Positions 14,023 to 24,300 of a stretch of DNA of 35,182 nucleotides are shown here, piece by piece. A program made the translations under genes and the position numbers. The notes beneath the pieces were generated by a model that was not told the DNA's origin, ran no database searches, and saw nothing but the letters and a program-made list of their open reading frames with translations. The first letter of the stretch is position 1. Every line of letters begins with the position of its first letter. The stretch is taken from positions 1-35,182 of the forward strand of contig JAZSHF010000069.1 in NCBI GenBank assembly GCA_045533115.1, written 5' to 3'. The stretch comes from Colimorpha_A sp045533115 (GTDB taxonomy: Bacteria > Bacillota > Clostridia > Oscillospirales > CAG-272).

Positions 14023-15933
14023 GCGGTATTTCAACAAGTCCTTGCGAATAAGAATCGTTATAAGGTCGTCATACGTCTTATAAACCTGATATACGTCGAG
14101 TGCTAAATACTTTTCCAAAAACGTTTTTCCGTTTGAAAAGCGCATATCTATAACGACGTAATCGGTATAGACCGAGTCTTCGGTTCCGATCTTGTGGTAA
14201 TGTACCTCGTATATCTCCGCGCGGTCTGCTATATGCGGAAGCAGCATAGTTGAAGCGGTAACCGAAGCGTCGGGATCGACAGTATCAAGTATCTTATCCA
14301 TTTCCCGATAAGTAGAGTTGTTCTTTGCCCACAGCTCAGTATAATTCTTATAAACAGGCACGGATGACACGGTGAAGATCAATGCAGAGGCAATCGCGCA
14401 GAACGAAATGGCAAAGTGCTTCCCTTCGATCTTCATATCCGAAACGTTCATAGCAAACAGGTATACCAGAAACGCAATGCTTCCGAAGCTATACTGGAAT
14501 CCGATTTGGTACTGATAGGGGTAAAGAGGCATCAGATTAACGAGTATAAACGGGAAGATCAGAATATAACGTGATATCTTTTTCGTAATAAGAGGGATAA
14601 ATCCGAGGGGGACGAGCATTTGCAGAATATAAAGAAGCTTTGACTCAATAGTTTCGCCGTTATCTCCCGCGTATGCAAATTGAGAGAAAATATATGCAGG
14701 GTTCTTTATACAGGTCAGAACGATCGGAAAAAGCCCGTCCTTGCCGCCCGTATAATTTGAATATCGGTTGGTCATCGCGCCGTATCCGGTCTTTTCAAGA
14801 ATCGAAACGGCAACCGAAATATAAACGATAGATGCAACAACCAGAATCGCACCGTGCAAACGCTTCCTTTTCGAAAAAAAGACATAGAGGGCAAATATAG
14901 CAACGTATACAGCCGCGTCCTCTTTAACGCAAAGCGTTAAAACCGCGAAAATATACATTGGGATCGGCTTATCAACCTCAAAGAAATAGAACATCCAAAG
15001 AAGAAGCGGAGACAAAAAGCAATTTTCGTGTATATCGTAAAAGGTTCCGCTTGAGAGTGCCGGCAGCAAAATATATATGAGCGACGAGCCAATCGACATC
15101 GATCTTGAAAGCGAATATTTGCGGCATATAAGATATAGAGGAAATATACCCGAAGCGAGAATTACAGCTTGACCTATCTGTAACGTTTCCGGGGTGGGAA
15201 ACAGCGCATAGATCGGAAGAAGCAGGTACCAGATCGGCGAAACGTGTACGTCAAAATGCGACATTATCGTGTCACGCTCGCAGGAGACCGTCGGTAGAAG
15301 CGTATTCTTCATATTATGAAACATATTTACGAATATTCCAAAATCGAAATTGGGTGCAGAGTATGTTTTATAACGAAGAACACCTATTGTTCCGACGTAA
15401 AATACGAAGAACGCAAACATTGCAACAAGGAGAATAGCCGAAACGATATTTGCGGCTTTTCGCTTATTGTTTCCCTTCGGGAGAAACTCGCATATCAGCG
15501 GGCTATCGGGCAGCAGAAATTTCGGACGGTTAAGTTTACCGCTATATATCAGCCACGCCATAACCGCCGCAATCGGAATCAGTACAAACATCGCATAGTA
15601 ATAGTCCGTTTTTTTATCAACGGTAGTAAACGCCGTTCCGCACAATGCAAGTATCAGCGTCCACGCATCACTGTTGAAGCGGCCCGAAAGATAGTCCCAA
15701 ACCGAGAGCAGAAAGAAGATTGAAAATAACGTCAACACGTATCTCGGAAAGCTCACGTTTGAGGCAAATTCCACACTCGTAAATCCAACACCGCTTGACG
15801 TTGGCAGGGTATGAAGCATTATTAAATTCAGCAGCAACCACGATGAGAAGAGTCTAAGAGTGACTCTTTCAAGTGTCAAGTCAAGGCGTTCTATAATATT
15901 TTTCAAAGCGTATATCCTTACTTTGCCGTACAC
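14005..15933 (-). CDS. DUF2079 polytopic membrane protein
   Basis: About 640 residues with many hydrophobic helices (for example LFSIFFLLSVWDYL, YAMFVLIPIAAVMAWLIY, AANIVSAILLVAMFAFFVFYV). The DUF2079 signature is present: MSHFDVHVSPIWYLLLPIYA, FPTPETLQIGQAVILASGIF, DIHENCFLSPLLLW and CVKEDAAVY. The DUF2079 family resembles GT-C type membrane glycosyltransferases, but activity is unproven. The start is uncertain: GTG 15933 has no clear ribosome site, whereas TTG 15906 has AAGGA 8 nt upstream. It lies 54 bp after pcrA on the same strand, probably in the same transcript. No functional link is evident. Confidence 0.85.
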   Translation of the reverse strand: MYGKVRIYALKNIIERLDLTLERVTLRLFSSWLLLNLIMLHTLPTSSGVGFTSVEFASNVSFPRYVLTLFSIFFLLSVWDYLSGRFNSDAWTLILALCGTAFTTVDKKTDYYYAMFVLIPIAAVMAWLIYSGKLNRPKFLLPDSPLICEFLPKGNNKRKAANIVSAILLVAMFAFFVFYVGTIGVLRYKTYSAPNFDFGIFVNMFHNMKNTLLPTVSCERDTIMSHFDVHVSPIWYLLLPIYALFPTPETLQIGQAVILASGIFPLYLICRKYSLSRSMSIGSSLIYILLPALSSGTFYDIHENCFLSPLLLWMFYFFEVDKPIPMYIFAVLTLCVKEDAAVYVAIFALYVFFSKRKRLHGAILVVASIVYISVAVSILEKTGYGAMTNRYSNYTGGKDGLFPIVLTCIKNPAYIFSQFAYAGDNGETIESKLLYILQMLVPLGFIPLITKKISRYILIFPFILVNLMPLYPYQYQIGFQYSFGSIAFLVYLFAMNVSDMKIEGKHFAISFCAIASALIFTVSSVPVYKNYTELWAKNNSTYREMDKILDTVDPDASVTASTMLLPHIADRAEIYEVHYHKIGTEDSVYTDYVVIDMRFSNGKTFLEKYLALDVYQVYKTYDDLITILIRKDLLKYRFTNYE

Positions 15934-15987
15934 CCCGCGTGCGGAGGTATAGTGATTTATATTACTGTTAAAGCCTTTATCAGCAAT

Positions 15988-18369
15988 TTACGCTCTTTTC
16001 AGCTTAGCGTAGGTCGCCATAAGCTTTTTAGTACCGCAGTTATCAAATGCTATCTCATACATAACGTCGGTTCCCATCTCTCTTGATGAAAGAACCGTTC
16101 CATCTCCGAAAACGGGATGTGCAACCCGTTCTCCAGCCATAAAGCGTTCACGCTTGATGGGCGGCTCTGTTTTTACTGCGGGACGGGAATAAAACTCCTT
16201 CGATATCGTTTGCGCTTTAGGTCTGCTTTGAGAAGTAACGCGTTCAATGCCGTCACTGAGTCCTTCGACGCTAACACACTTGCTCGGAAGCTCCTTCAAG
16301 AAGCGCGATGGAGGGTTATACTGCGTTCTGCCGTACATAAGACGCTCTTTTGTGTGTATGCAGTATAGCTTTTCCTTAGCGCGGGTGATTGCGACGTAGG
16401 CAAGACGTCGTTCTTCCTCAATATCGTCGTCATAGGTAAGATTCTGCATTCCGGGGAATATTCCCTCCTCAAGACCGGGGATAAACACTATAGGAAATTC
16501 AAGTCCCTTTGCACTGTGAATAGTCATAAGAGTAACAGCGTTACTCTCGTCATCATATCCGTCAACGTCGGAAAGAAGCGCAACCTCCTCAAGATAATTG
16601 CGGAGCGTTGCCTGATCGCCCTTTTCCTTTTCGTAGTCAACGGCACTCGACACAAGCTCGCGAACGTTGTTGAGTCTGTCAGCTTCTTCATCTCCGCCCG
16701 ATATCAGCATAGCTCTGTAGCCTGTTCTGTCAAGAGTCTTTTCAAAGAGTGACGAAAGCGGCTCTGTTTCAGCAACCTCTCTAAGGTTATCGATTATCGA
16801 CACGAATTCACCGAGCTTTGAGGCATTTTTACATATCTGAGGATATTTAGATGCCTCGGACATAACGCTGTACATACTGACCCCGTGTACCGAGGCAAGA
16901 TATTCAATGTCAGCTACGGTTTTATCTCCTATTTTTCGCTTCGGCTCGTTTATGATGCGCTTCAAGCGAAGATTGTCTGCCGTGTTATTTATAACGGCAA
17001 GATAAGACATAATATCTTTAATTTCCTTGCGCTCAAAGAATCTCTGTCCGCCGACTACCTTATGAGGCACACCTGAGCGAACGAAGAACTGTTCAAGATT
17101 CTGAGACTGCGCGTTCATTCTGTACAGGATCGCAAAATCGCTGTACTTCCTCTTCTCGCGTATAACCATATCCATAATTCGATTTATTATATAACGAGAT
17201 TCATCGTTCTGGTTCTCGCACTTTTTGACCGTGATCTTTTCTCCCTCGCCCTTTTCGGTACGAAGAGTTTTTTTGTGACGAGAGGAATTGTTTGCAATAA
17301 CACAGTTTGCAGAGTCAAGAATATTTGACGTCGAACGATAGTTTTCCTCAAGGCGGATAACGGTCGCGTCGGGAAATTCGCGGTCAAATTTAAGAATGTT
17401 CTCAATTGTCGCGCCTCGAAATTTGTATATACTCTGGTCGTCATCGCCGACGACCATAAGATTTCTGTATCTTCCGGAAAGAAGCTCGACAAGCTTAAGC
17501 TGCGCGTAGTTTGTATCCTGAAACTCGTCTACGCTCACGTATTTGAAGCGGTTTTGGCAATATGAACGAGCGTCGTCGTTCTCGTTAAGAAGACGAACGG
17601 TCTGCATAATTATGTCATCAAAATCAAGAGCGGACGCAGCTATAAGCTTTTTCTGATAAAGCGAGTATATAGATGCTATACGGTTATCCTTGAAATCGGA
17701 ACCGATCTCCGAATAAAAGTCATCGGGAGATTTCAGATTATCCTTCAAGGCGCTTATTTTGTGAAGTACCGTTTTGGGAGCGATCGATTTTTCGTCGATA
17801 TTCAGCTCTCTCATACAAGTGATAACGAGACGCTTCGAATCATCTGCATCGTAAATGGTAAAATTAGAGGGATATCCGATGCTTTCCCCATATTTACGAA
17901 GAAGCCGCACGCAAATTGAGTGAAAGGTTCCCGCCCATATCTCGCCGGCATATTCCTCTCCGAGAGTAAGAGCAAGACGCGCTTTCATTTCGTTTGCCGC
18001 CTTGTTTGTAAATGTAATACAAAGCATTGCCCACGGCGGGCACGGCTCGGTTATGAATTCACTTAGCACGTCACTAAGCTCGTCCTTTGAAAGAGACAGT
18101 GCACCTTTTAGCTCGTTCAGCCTCGATTCAGTCATATCTGACGGAATGTTATCTGATTTATATGCGTTTCCAAAACGAACAATATGTGCAATTCTGTTTA
18201 CAAGAACCGTCGTTTTCCCGGTTCCCGCACCCGCAAGAACGAGAAGCGGTCCGTTTACCGTAAAGACTGCCTGCTTCTGTTCTGTATTGAGGTTATCGTA
18301 AAAAATCTCAAAAAGCGATCTTTTGAGAGAAAGAAATTCATTTTTGATTTGATTTGCGTTTGTTTCCAT
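15988..18369 (-). CDS. pcrA: ATP-dependent DNA helicase, PcrA/UvrD family
   Basis: 3'-5' SF1A helicase acting in repair, plasmid replication and removal of RecA or stalled polymerases. 793 residues. Seen in order: the Q-motif region LNTEQKQAV (27-35), Walker A AGAGTGKT (46-53), ITFTNKAANEMKARL, AGTFHSICVRLLR, VDEFQDTN, GDDDQSIYKFRGA, LEENYRS, VTLMTIHSAKGLEFP and YVAITRAKEKLY. The PcrA-specific C-terminal domain follows (GERVAHPVFGDGTVLS...IAFDNCGTKKLM). An extra acidic insert lies between motifs I and Ia (about 70-110). Start: GGAGG lies 5 nt before ATG 18369; the frame extends further upstream but runs through the promoter. UvrD is the alternative name, but the C-terminus favours PcrA. Confidence 0.93.
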   Translation of the reverse strand: METNANQIKNEFLSLKRSLFEIFYDNLNTEQKQAVFTVNGPLLVLAGAGTGKTTVLVNRIAHIVRFGNAYKSDNIPSDMTESRLNELKGALSLSKDELSDVLSEFITEPCPPWAMLCITFTNKAANEMKARLALTLGEEYAGEIWAGTFHSICVRLLRKYGESIGYPSNFTIYDADDSKRLVITCMRELNIDEKSIAPKTVLHKISALKDNLKSPDDFYSEIGSDFKDNRIASIYSLYQKKLIAASALDFDDIIMQTVRLLNENDDARSYCQNRFKYVSVDEFQDTNYAQLKLVELLSGRYRNLMVVGDDDQSIYKFRGATIENILKFDREFPDATVIRLEENYRSTSNILDSANCVIANNSSRHKKTLRTEKGEGEKITVKKCENQNDESRYIINRIMDMVIREKRKYSDFAILYRMNAQSQNLEQFFVRSGVPHKVVGGQRFFERKEIKDIMSYLAVINNTADNLRLKRIINEPKRKIGDKTVADIEYLASVHGVSMYSVMSEASKYPQICKNASKLGEFVSIIDNLREVAETEPLSSLFEKTLDRTGYRAMLISGGDEEADRLNNVRELVSSAVDYEKEKGDQATLRNYLEEVALLSDVDGYDDESNAVTLMTIHSAKGLEFPIVFIPGLEEGIFPGMQNLTYDDDIEEERRLAYVAITRAKEKLYCIHTKERLMYGRTQYNPPSRFLKELPSKCVSVEGLSDGIERVTSQSRPKAQTISKEFYSRPAVKTEPPIKRERFMAGERVAHPVFGDGTVLSSREMGTDVMYEIAFDNCGTKKLMATYAKLKRA

Positions 18370-18411
18370 AACTCCCTCCGACGCCATTTGATAAGTGGAT
18401 TTATATCGTAA

Positions 18412-18441
18412 ATTATAACACGAAGAAGGCGCTTTTGTCAA
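18412..18441 (-). promoter_or_regulatory. pcrA promoter, its -35 inside the queG terminator hairpin
   Basis: Minus-strand TTGACA (plus 18436-18441), 18-bp spacer, TATAAT (plus 18412-18417). The -35 covers the loop and inner stem of the hairpin at 18424-18456, so one segment serves both as terminator and as promoter. Confidence 0.7.
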
Positions 18442-18456
18442 GCAAAAGCGCCTTCT
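18424..18456 (-). terminator. queG terminator
   Basis: AGAAGGCGCTTTTG (18424-18437), loop TCAAG, CAAAAGCGCCTTCT (18443-18456), a perfect 14-bp stem 50 nt downstream of the queG stop. It lacks a long U-run, so termination may be incomplete and some queG transcripts may reach pcrA. Confidence 0.65.
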
Positions 18457-18464
18457 AAAATTAG

Positions 18465-18494
18465 TTGACATTTAGGTGTATTATGTGTTATAAT
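18465..18494 (+). promoter_or_regulatory. Orphan plus-strand promoter pointing into the queG antisense strand
   Basis: TTGACA (18465-18470), 18-bp spacer, TATAAT (18489-18494), both perfect consensus. AGGTGTA (18474-18480) and TACACCT (18508-18514) form a 7-bp inverted repeat around the -10. The block ATGTGTTATAAT is identical to that in the tRNA-Pro promoter. Transcription would run antisense through queG; the next plus-strand gene starts at 19353. No RNA gene was recognised behind it. Confidence 0.55.
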
Positions 18495-18506
18495 AACAAT
18501 ATGTGG

Positions 18507-19301
18507 TTACACCTCGGTCTTAATATCCAGATTTCGTAGAATCGTTTTCTTCCCGCGCCAGGAATAAGCTCTTTGGGAAAACTCATCCTTGCTCATATTT
18601 TCGAGCAGCTCTTTCGTTATATAAGGCGTCAGATACTGCTTAAAAAAATCGATAGGTGTAGTCACAACATCTTGGTTCATCGGACATACTTCTCTGCAGA
18701 CATCACAGCCCCAAAATGAGCCGTTATCAAGAATCAGCTTCTTTTCTGCTTCACTTAGGTCGCCCTTTTTTTGAGTGATATCCGACAGACACCCGTCACT
18801 ACAAGGACAAGCAGACTTACACGCGCCGCAATGGTCACAGAAATTAACGTCCTTTACGTCGTAGCTGTCAAAAACCGCGTCGGTAAATATCTCACCAATG
18901 AAGGTATATGCTCCGTACTTATCGTTTATCAGCTGGAAGAGATCACCTACGACGCCAAGCCCGCATTTCGCTGCGGCATAGGTCTCTCCGATGGGAGAAT
19001 GATCTGCAAAGCCCTTAAAGGAATATTCGGGATAGCGTTCCGTTAGCTTCGCCTCAAGACGGTTATACAGCTCCTTAAAATACAGGTGATAATCACGGGG
19101 AACGGCGTATCTTGAAATATTCCGCTTATCAAATTCCCCCGTATAGTACGGCACAAGCAACACTATTACGCTTTTCGGCTCAAAATCGGTAAACGAGCGT
19201 TCGTATAAGCTCTCGTTTATAATTTTGACCTCACTCATTGGCAGTATCCCGAAATATTCAATTTTTTCATCTCTCAACAGTTCGTTTATCAAGTTTTTCA
19301 T
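18507..19301 (-). CDS. queG: Short epoxyqueuosine reductase (QueG-type, double 4Fe-4S)
   Basis: QueG reduces epoxyqueuosine to queuosine in tRNA anticodons using cobalamin and two 4Fe-4S clusters. The 264 residues have an N-terminal DUF1730-like domain (VIVLLVPYYTG...YHLYFKELYNRLEAKL, GFADHSPIGETYAAAKCGLGVVG). Two ferredoxin-type motifs follow, CDHCGACKSACP and CDVCREVCP. The C-terminal HEAT-repeat domain of long QueG (about 380 residues) is absent; short forms are common in Clostridia. Function as true QueG is therefore probable, not certain. Its promoter shares the 51-bp gap with the divergent topoisomerase-like gene. The ribosome site is weak (AATGAG). Confidence 0.82.
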   Translation of the reverse strand: MKNLINELLRDEKIEYFGILPMSEVKIINESLYERSFTDFEPKSVIVLLVPYYTGEFDKRNISRYAVPRDYHLYFKELYNRLEAKLTERYPEYSFKGFADHSPIGETYAAAKCGLGVVGDLFQLINDKYGAYTFIGEIFTDAVFDSYDVKDVNFCDHCGACKSACPCSDGCLSDITQKKGDLSEAEKKLILDNGSFWGCDVCREVCPMNQDVVTTPIDFFKQYLTPYITKELLENMSKDEFSQRAYSWRGKKTILRNLDIKTEV

Positions 19302-19309
19302 ATATACTC

Positions 19310-19338
19310 ATTCTATCACAAAAATTCAATTTTGTAAA
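19310..19338 (-). promoter_or_regulatory. queG promoter
   Basis: Minus-strand TTTACA (plus 19333-19338), 17-bp spacer, TAGAAT (plus 19310-19315). It lies between divergent queG and the ParE-like gene. Confidence 0.6.
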
Positions 19339-19352
19339 GGTACGGTATTAAA

Positions 19353-21350
19353 ATGTCAACAAAGGCCAAAGAATACGGCGATCAAAGTATAGTTTCCCTT
19401 AAGGGCGCCGACCGAGTAAGAAAGCGTCCCGGCGTTATATTCGGCTCGGACGGACTTGAGGGCTGCGAGCACAGCGCATTTGAAATCATATCAAACTCCG
19501 TCGACGAAGCGCGCGAGGGTTACGGCAAGGTCATCAATATAACTGCATATTCAGACCGCTCTATAGAGGTTGAGGACTTCGGACGCGGTATACCGCTCGA
19601 TTGGAACGCAAAGGAAAAGAGATATAACTGGGAGCTCGTTTTCTGCGAGCTGTATGCGGGCGGCAAATATAATAACAACGCTGATGCATCATCTTACAAG
19701 TATTCTCTCGGTCTTAACGGTCTCGGTGCTTGTGCTACTCAGTACAGCTCCGAATATATGACCGTTAAATCATACAAGGATACAAAGGTCTATTCCATTG
19801 ATTTCAAAAAAGGTAAGCCCGTTAGCGAGCTTTCGGTGACCGAGCTTCCCCGTAAAGAAAGAAGAACCGGTACTGTAATCCGCTGGCGTCCCGACCTTCA
19901 GGTATTTACCGATATTGCGATTCCGAAGGATTACTATCTCGATATGCTCAAGAAGCAGTCGGTCGTCAACCCCGGAATTACCTTCCACTTCCGTTGGCAG
20001 GAAGGTAAGACCTTTGAGGAATACGATTTCGTTTACGAAAACGGAATTATCGATTACGTTAGCGAGCTTGCAGGCGAAAATTCCCTAACCGCACCTATAA
20101 CCTGGTCTACCGAAACAAAGGGTAAGGATCGTGACGATAAGGACGAGTACACTCTTAAGGTCGACGTAGCATTCTGCTTCTCCAATACGGTAAGCGAAAT
20201 CGAGTATTATCATAATTCAAGCTTCCTTGAGCACGGCGGATCACCCGAAAAGGCGGTCAAAAGTGCTTTCGTCGCGGAAATCGACAAGTACCTAAAGGCG
20301 AACGGAAAATATCTTAAGAACGAAGCAAAGATCACGTTCTCCGACGTCGAGGACTGTCTCGTATTCGTGTCAAACAGCTTCTCAACTCAGACATCTTACG
20401 AAAATCAGACGAAGAAGTCGATAACAAACACGTTCATAGCGGAAGCTATGACACAGTTTCTGCGTCACAACCTTGAGATATATTTTATTGAAAAGCCGCT
20501 TGAGGCAGAAAAAGTAGCATCTCAGGTTCTTATAAACAAGCGAAGCCGCGAAAGAGCTGAGACTACCCGTCTTGATATCAAGAAGAAATTAAGCGGCTCA
20601 ATGGACGTTGCAAACAGAGTTGAAAAATTCGTGAACTGCCGCTCAAAGGATCCCGATATCCGCGAGCTGTACATCGTTGAGGGTAACTCGGCACTTTCGT
20701 CCTGTAAGACGGGACGCGCTGCGGAATTTCAGGCGATAATCCCCGTTCGCGGAAAGACGCTTAATTGCCTTAAGGCTCCCTACGACAAGATCTTCAAGAG
20801 TGAAATTATAACCGATCTTCTTAAAGTTATAGGTTGCGGAGTTGAAATTAAGGGCAAGGTAAAGGGTGATATCGTTCCCTTTTCTCCCGAGTCGCTTCGT
20901 TGGAGCAAGATAATCATCTGCACCGATGCCGACAAGGACGGCTTCCAGATAAGAACTCTTATTTTGACGATGTTCTACAGATTGCTTCCAACGCTTATCA
21001 AGATGGGTAAGATATATATTGCTGAATCGCCCCTCTACGAGATCAACGTAAAAAACGATACATTCTTTGCCTATAACGAGGCAGAAAAGATCAAGATCAT
21101 CGACAGCATCGGCGATCAGAAATATACCCTTCAGAGATCAAAGGGACTTGGCGAAAACGAGCCGGAAATGATGTGGCAGACAACGATGAATCCCGCAACC
21201 CGCCGCCTTATTCAGGTGACGGAAGCCGATGCGGAAGCAACCGCAATTATGTTCGACACTCTTCTTGGTGACGACCTTGCGGCAAGAAAGGCGTTCATTA
21301 CCGAAAACGGAGAGAAATATCTTTCCGATCTCGACATTGACGACGATTGA
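19353..21350 (+). CDS. Divergent GyrB/ParE-like type IIA topoisomerase ATPase/toprim subunit
   Basis: 665 residues. An N-terminal GHKL ATPase has FEIISNSVDEA (E44 is the ATP-activating Glu, N48 the Mg ligand), DFGRGIPLD and GLNGLGACATQ, where canonical enzymes have GLHGVG. A transducer domain and a toprim domain follow. The toprim motif reads VEGNSALSS (E443) instead of EGDSAGG, while the acidic triad D525-A-D-K-D529 is intact. QRSKGLGENEP matches the gyrase QRYKGLGEM. It is clearly a topoisomerase subunit paralogue, not the housekeeping GyrB. No GyrA/ParC partner is adjacent; addB starts 14 bp downstream. AAAGG lies 12 nt before ATG, rather far. Confidence 0.85.
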   Translation: MSTKAKEYGDQSIVSLKGADRVRKRPGVIFGSDGLEGCEHSAFEIISNSVDEAREGYGKVINITAYSDRSIEVEDFGRGIPLDWNAKEKRYNWELVFCELYAGGKYNNNADASSYKYSLGLNGLGACATQYSSEYMTVKSYKDTKVYSIDFKKGKPVSELSVTELPRKERRTGTVIRWRPDLQVFTDIAIPKDYYLDMLKKQSVVNPGITFHFRWQEGKTFEEYDFVYENGIIDYVSELAGENSLTAPITWSTETKGKDRDDKDEYTLKVDVAFCFSNTVSEIEYYHNSSFLEHGGSPEKAVKSAFVAEIDKYLKANGKYLKNEAKITFSDVEDCLVFVSNSFSTQTSYENQTKKSITNTFIAEAMTQFLRHNLEIYFIEKPLEAEKVASQVLINKRSRERAETTRLDIKKKLSGSMDVANRVEKFVNCRSKDPDIRELYIVEGNSALSSCKTGRAAEFQAIIPVRGKTLNCLKAPYDKIFKSEIITDLLKVIGCGVEIKGKVKGDIVPFSPESLRWSKIIICTDADKDGFQIRTLILTMFYRLLPTLIKMGKIYIAESPLYEINVKNDTFFAYNEAEKIKIIDSIGDQKYTLQRSKGLGENEPEMMWQTTMNPATRRLIQVTEADAEATAIMFDTLLGDDLAARKAFITENGEKYLSDLDIDDD

Positions 21351-21364
21351 TTCAGGAGCAAAAT

Positions 21365-24300
21365 ATGATCGAGTTTATTCTCGGCGGAGCAGGAAGCGGA
21401 AAGAGTGCGCTGATAACCGAGCGCATTCTATCCGACCTGCGTTCTGACAAAAAGGTCATGCTGATAGTTCCGGAGCAGGCAGCGCTTTCAACCGAAAGCG
21501 CGATCACGCTCGAGGCGCAGCGGCAAAAGGTCAGCACACTTAATCTTGAGGTGCTCAATTTCAGCCGCCTTTGTAACCGCGCCTTTCGCCAGTACGGCGG
21601 TATATCCTATTCAAGCGTAACCCCCGGTGCTAAGGCACTTATACTATGGGATGCGCTTTTTTCGTCTATCTCAGGTCTCATCCACTACAAGACAGAGGTT
21701 GAGGATGCGGATAAGTTCGTTGCTTCACTTTCGTCACTCTTTGCCGAATTCAAGGCATATAACGTCACTCCCGCAATGCTTTCTCGGGCGTCTAAGGAAG
21801 CTCTCGAGGACAATGTGAAGCTTTCAAACAAGCTTTCTGATATATGGCTGATCTATTCATCGTATTTATCGCTGTTAAGTCAAAAATGGGACGATCCGTC
21901 TGACGACCTTACAAAGCTCGCGAGCATTCTTGAAGAAAATGATATGTTCCGAGATATATCGGTCTATATACACTCCTTCAAGGGCTTCACGCCTCAACAG
22001 CTGAGCGTCTTGCGTCACATCTTTATTCAGGCAGAAAACGTAACCGTCACCCTATGTATGAAGGATGATAAAGACTCGTATGCTTTTGAGACCGTCAAGG
22101 AAACCAAAAAGGCGCTGATTAAGCTTCTCAGAACCGAGCCGACAATTACACTTCTTGACGGCACGACTGATAAGAGCGACGAGATAGCATTTCTCGAAAA
22201 TAACCTTTGGAGCACCAATGACGGCATAAGGTTCGAGGGCAAAACCGACCTTGTCAGAAGCGTCATGTGTTCCGACCCGTACGATGAAGCTGAATTTGTA
22301 GCATCCGATATATTATCACTTGTGCGGGAGGGGGCAAGATACCGTGATTTCGCGGTCATTGCCCGCGATATTCAGCGTTACAGCGGTATTATTGATGCCG
22401 TTTTCAATAAGTTTGGACTTCCCTGCCGCGTCTTTAATGAAATTCCGCTGTCAGAACAGCCTCTCTTCAAGCTGATAATTTCAGCACTTGATATCAGGAA
22501 CGGAAATTGGTCGACAGACGACGTAATGGTCTATTTGAAAACGGGATTATGTCCCATTACGCCAAGCGAATGTGACACCATCGAAAACTATGTTTCAACC
22601 TGGAACATAAGAGGAAGCCAATGGCGCAGCGACAGCGGATGGTTTATGAATCCCGACGGATACACGGACCGTTTGACGGCCGATGGGGCGAAGCTGCTCG
22701 ACACGGTTAACGAGATTCGCACAAGAATCGTCCGCCCGCTTGAGAAGCTCCATGAATCGCTTGACGGTAAATCAACCGTTGAGGTTATTTGCCGCGCAAT
22801 TTTTGATTTCTTATCAGACCTTGAGGTCAACAAAAAGATCCTTGACGGCAATGCCGACGATGAGATTCGTCTTTGGAACTGCCTTTGCGACGTCCTTGAT
22901 ACTATGTGCGATACGATCGGAGAGCGTACTGCTGACTCCAAGCTATTTCTCGGTCTGTTTACAACGATTGTATCGCAAAGCAGCGTCGGTGCGCTCCCGT
23001 CAACTATTGATGAGATCGCGATCGGCTCGGCAAATCTCATACGCACAGACGGCGTTAAGTACACCTATATTCTCGGTCTTAACGAAAACGTATTCCCTGC
23101 GTCAATATCTGAAAACAGCTTCTTTACCGATGCCGATAAGATATATCTTGAAGCATGTGAAGTAAACCTCTCTCCCACGACCGATAAATGCTTGGATGAG
23201 GAGCTTTACTATTTCTATACAGCCGTTACAAGTGCAAGCGAACGCGTAACCGTCCTATGCTCATCGAAGGACGTCGACGGAAAAGCACTCAGGCCGTCGG
23301 TTGCCTTTAACAGGATCGGTACTATAATGCCCGAAGCTCCCCGCATAAAAACCTCATCGCTTGACCCGTCGCGCCTTGTTTGTACCCCGACGCAGTCATT
23401 TGAGCATCTCTATACCCTCACCGCAGAAGTGGGCGAGGCGTTACGCAAAGCTTACGAATTAATTCCCGAATACGGTGCCGTGCTATCTTCAAGAAAACAG
23501 CCGCTTCAGGCGGACGATGAGCGGCTCGATAACGAAACAGCCTCAAAAATTTTTAAGGGCGACCTTCATCTGACGCAGTCGCGTCTTGACAGATTCGTTC
23601 TTTGCTCCTTCTCATATCAGTGTGCATACGTCTTGAAGCTGAAGGAGCAGACAAGGGCGGAGTTTTCACCTGCTGATACCGGAAACCTCATCCACAGAGT
23701 TCTCGAAAAGTTCTTTTCGGGAATACTTACCGAAGGTAAGGTTCCGACAATAACCGACGACGAGCTTGACGAACAAATTAACGTAATCCTTAACGACTAT
23801 CTAAGCGGAATATTCGGCAAAGAGATGGACGTTAATATATCAAAGCGTTCCTTCCAGCTCTTTATGCGTCTCAAAAGAACGCTTAAGGTGCTTATTCGGA
23901 ACCTGCTGAACGAATTTTCGGAAAGCGAATTTATACCGTCATTCTTTGAAATGAGGATAGACGACAGCGGTCTTCCCGGAAGTGTCGCCCCTCTTAAGTT
24001 CCCGCTCCCCGACGGAAGCACGGCGGCAATTTACGGCATTGTTGACCGTGTTGATACCTGTAAACGCGGTGACGATGTTTACGTTCGCGTTATCGACTAC
24101 AAAACGGGCAAAAAGGAATTTAATCTCTCAGATATCGCGCTTGGCATTAATCTGCAGATGCTCATATATCTTTTCTCTATCTGGAGCGATACTAACGGCA
24201 CCTTCAAAAAGACACTGAACGTTGACGGAGAGATTATTCCTACGGGAATTCTATATCTTAAAGCAAAGCTTGATGACGTTAATACAGATACCGACTCTGA

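Noticed and set aside
22588..23064. 158-residue open frame opposite addB
   Set aside because: Serine-rich shadow translation inside a well-supported gene.
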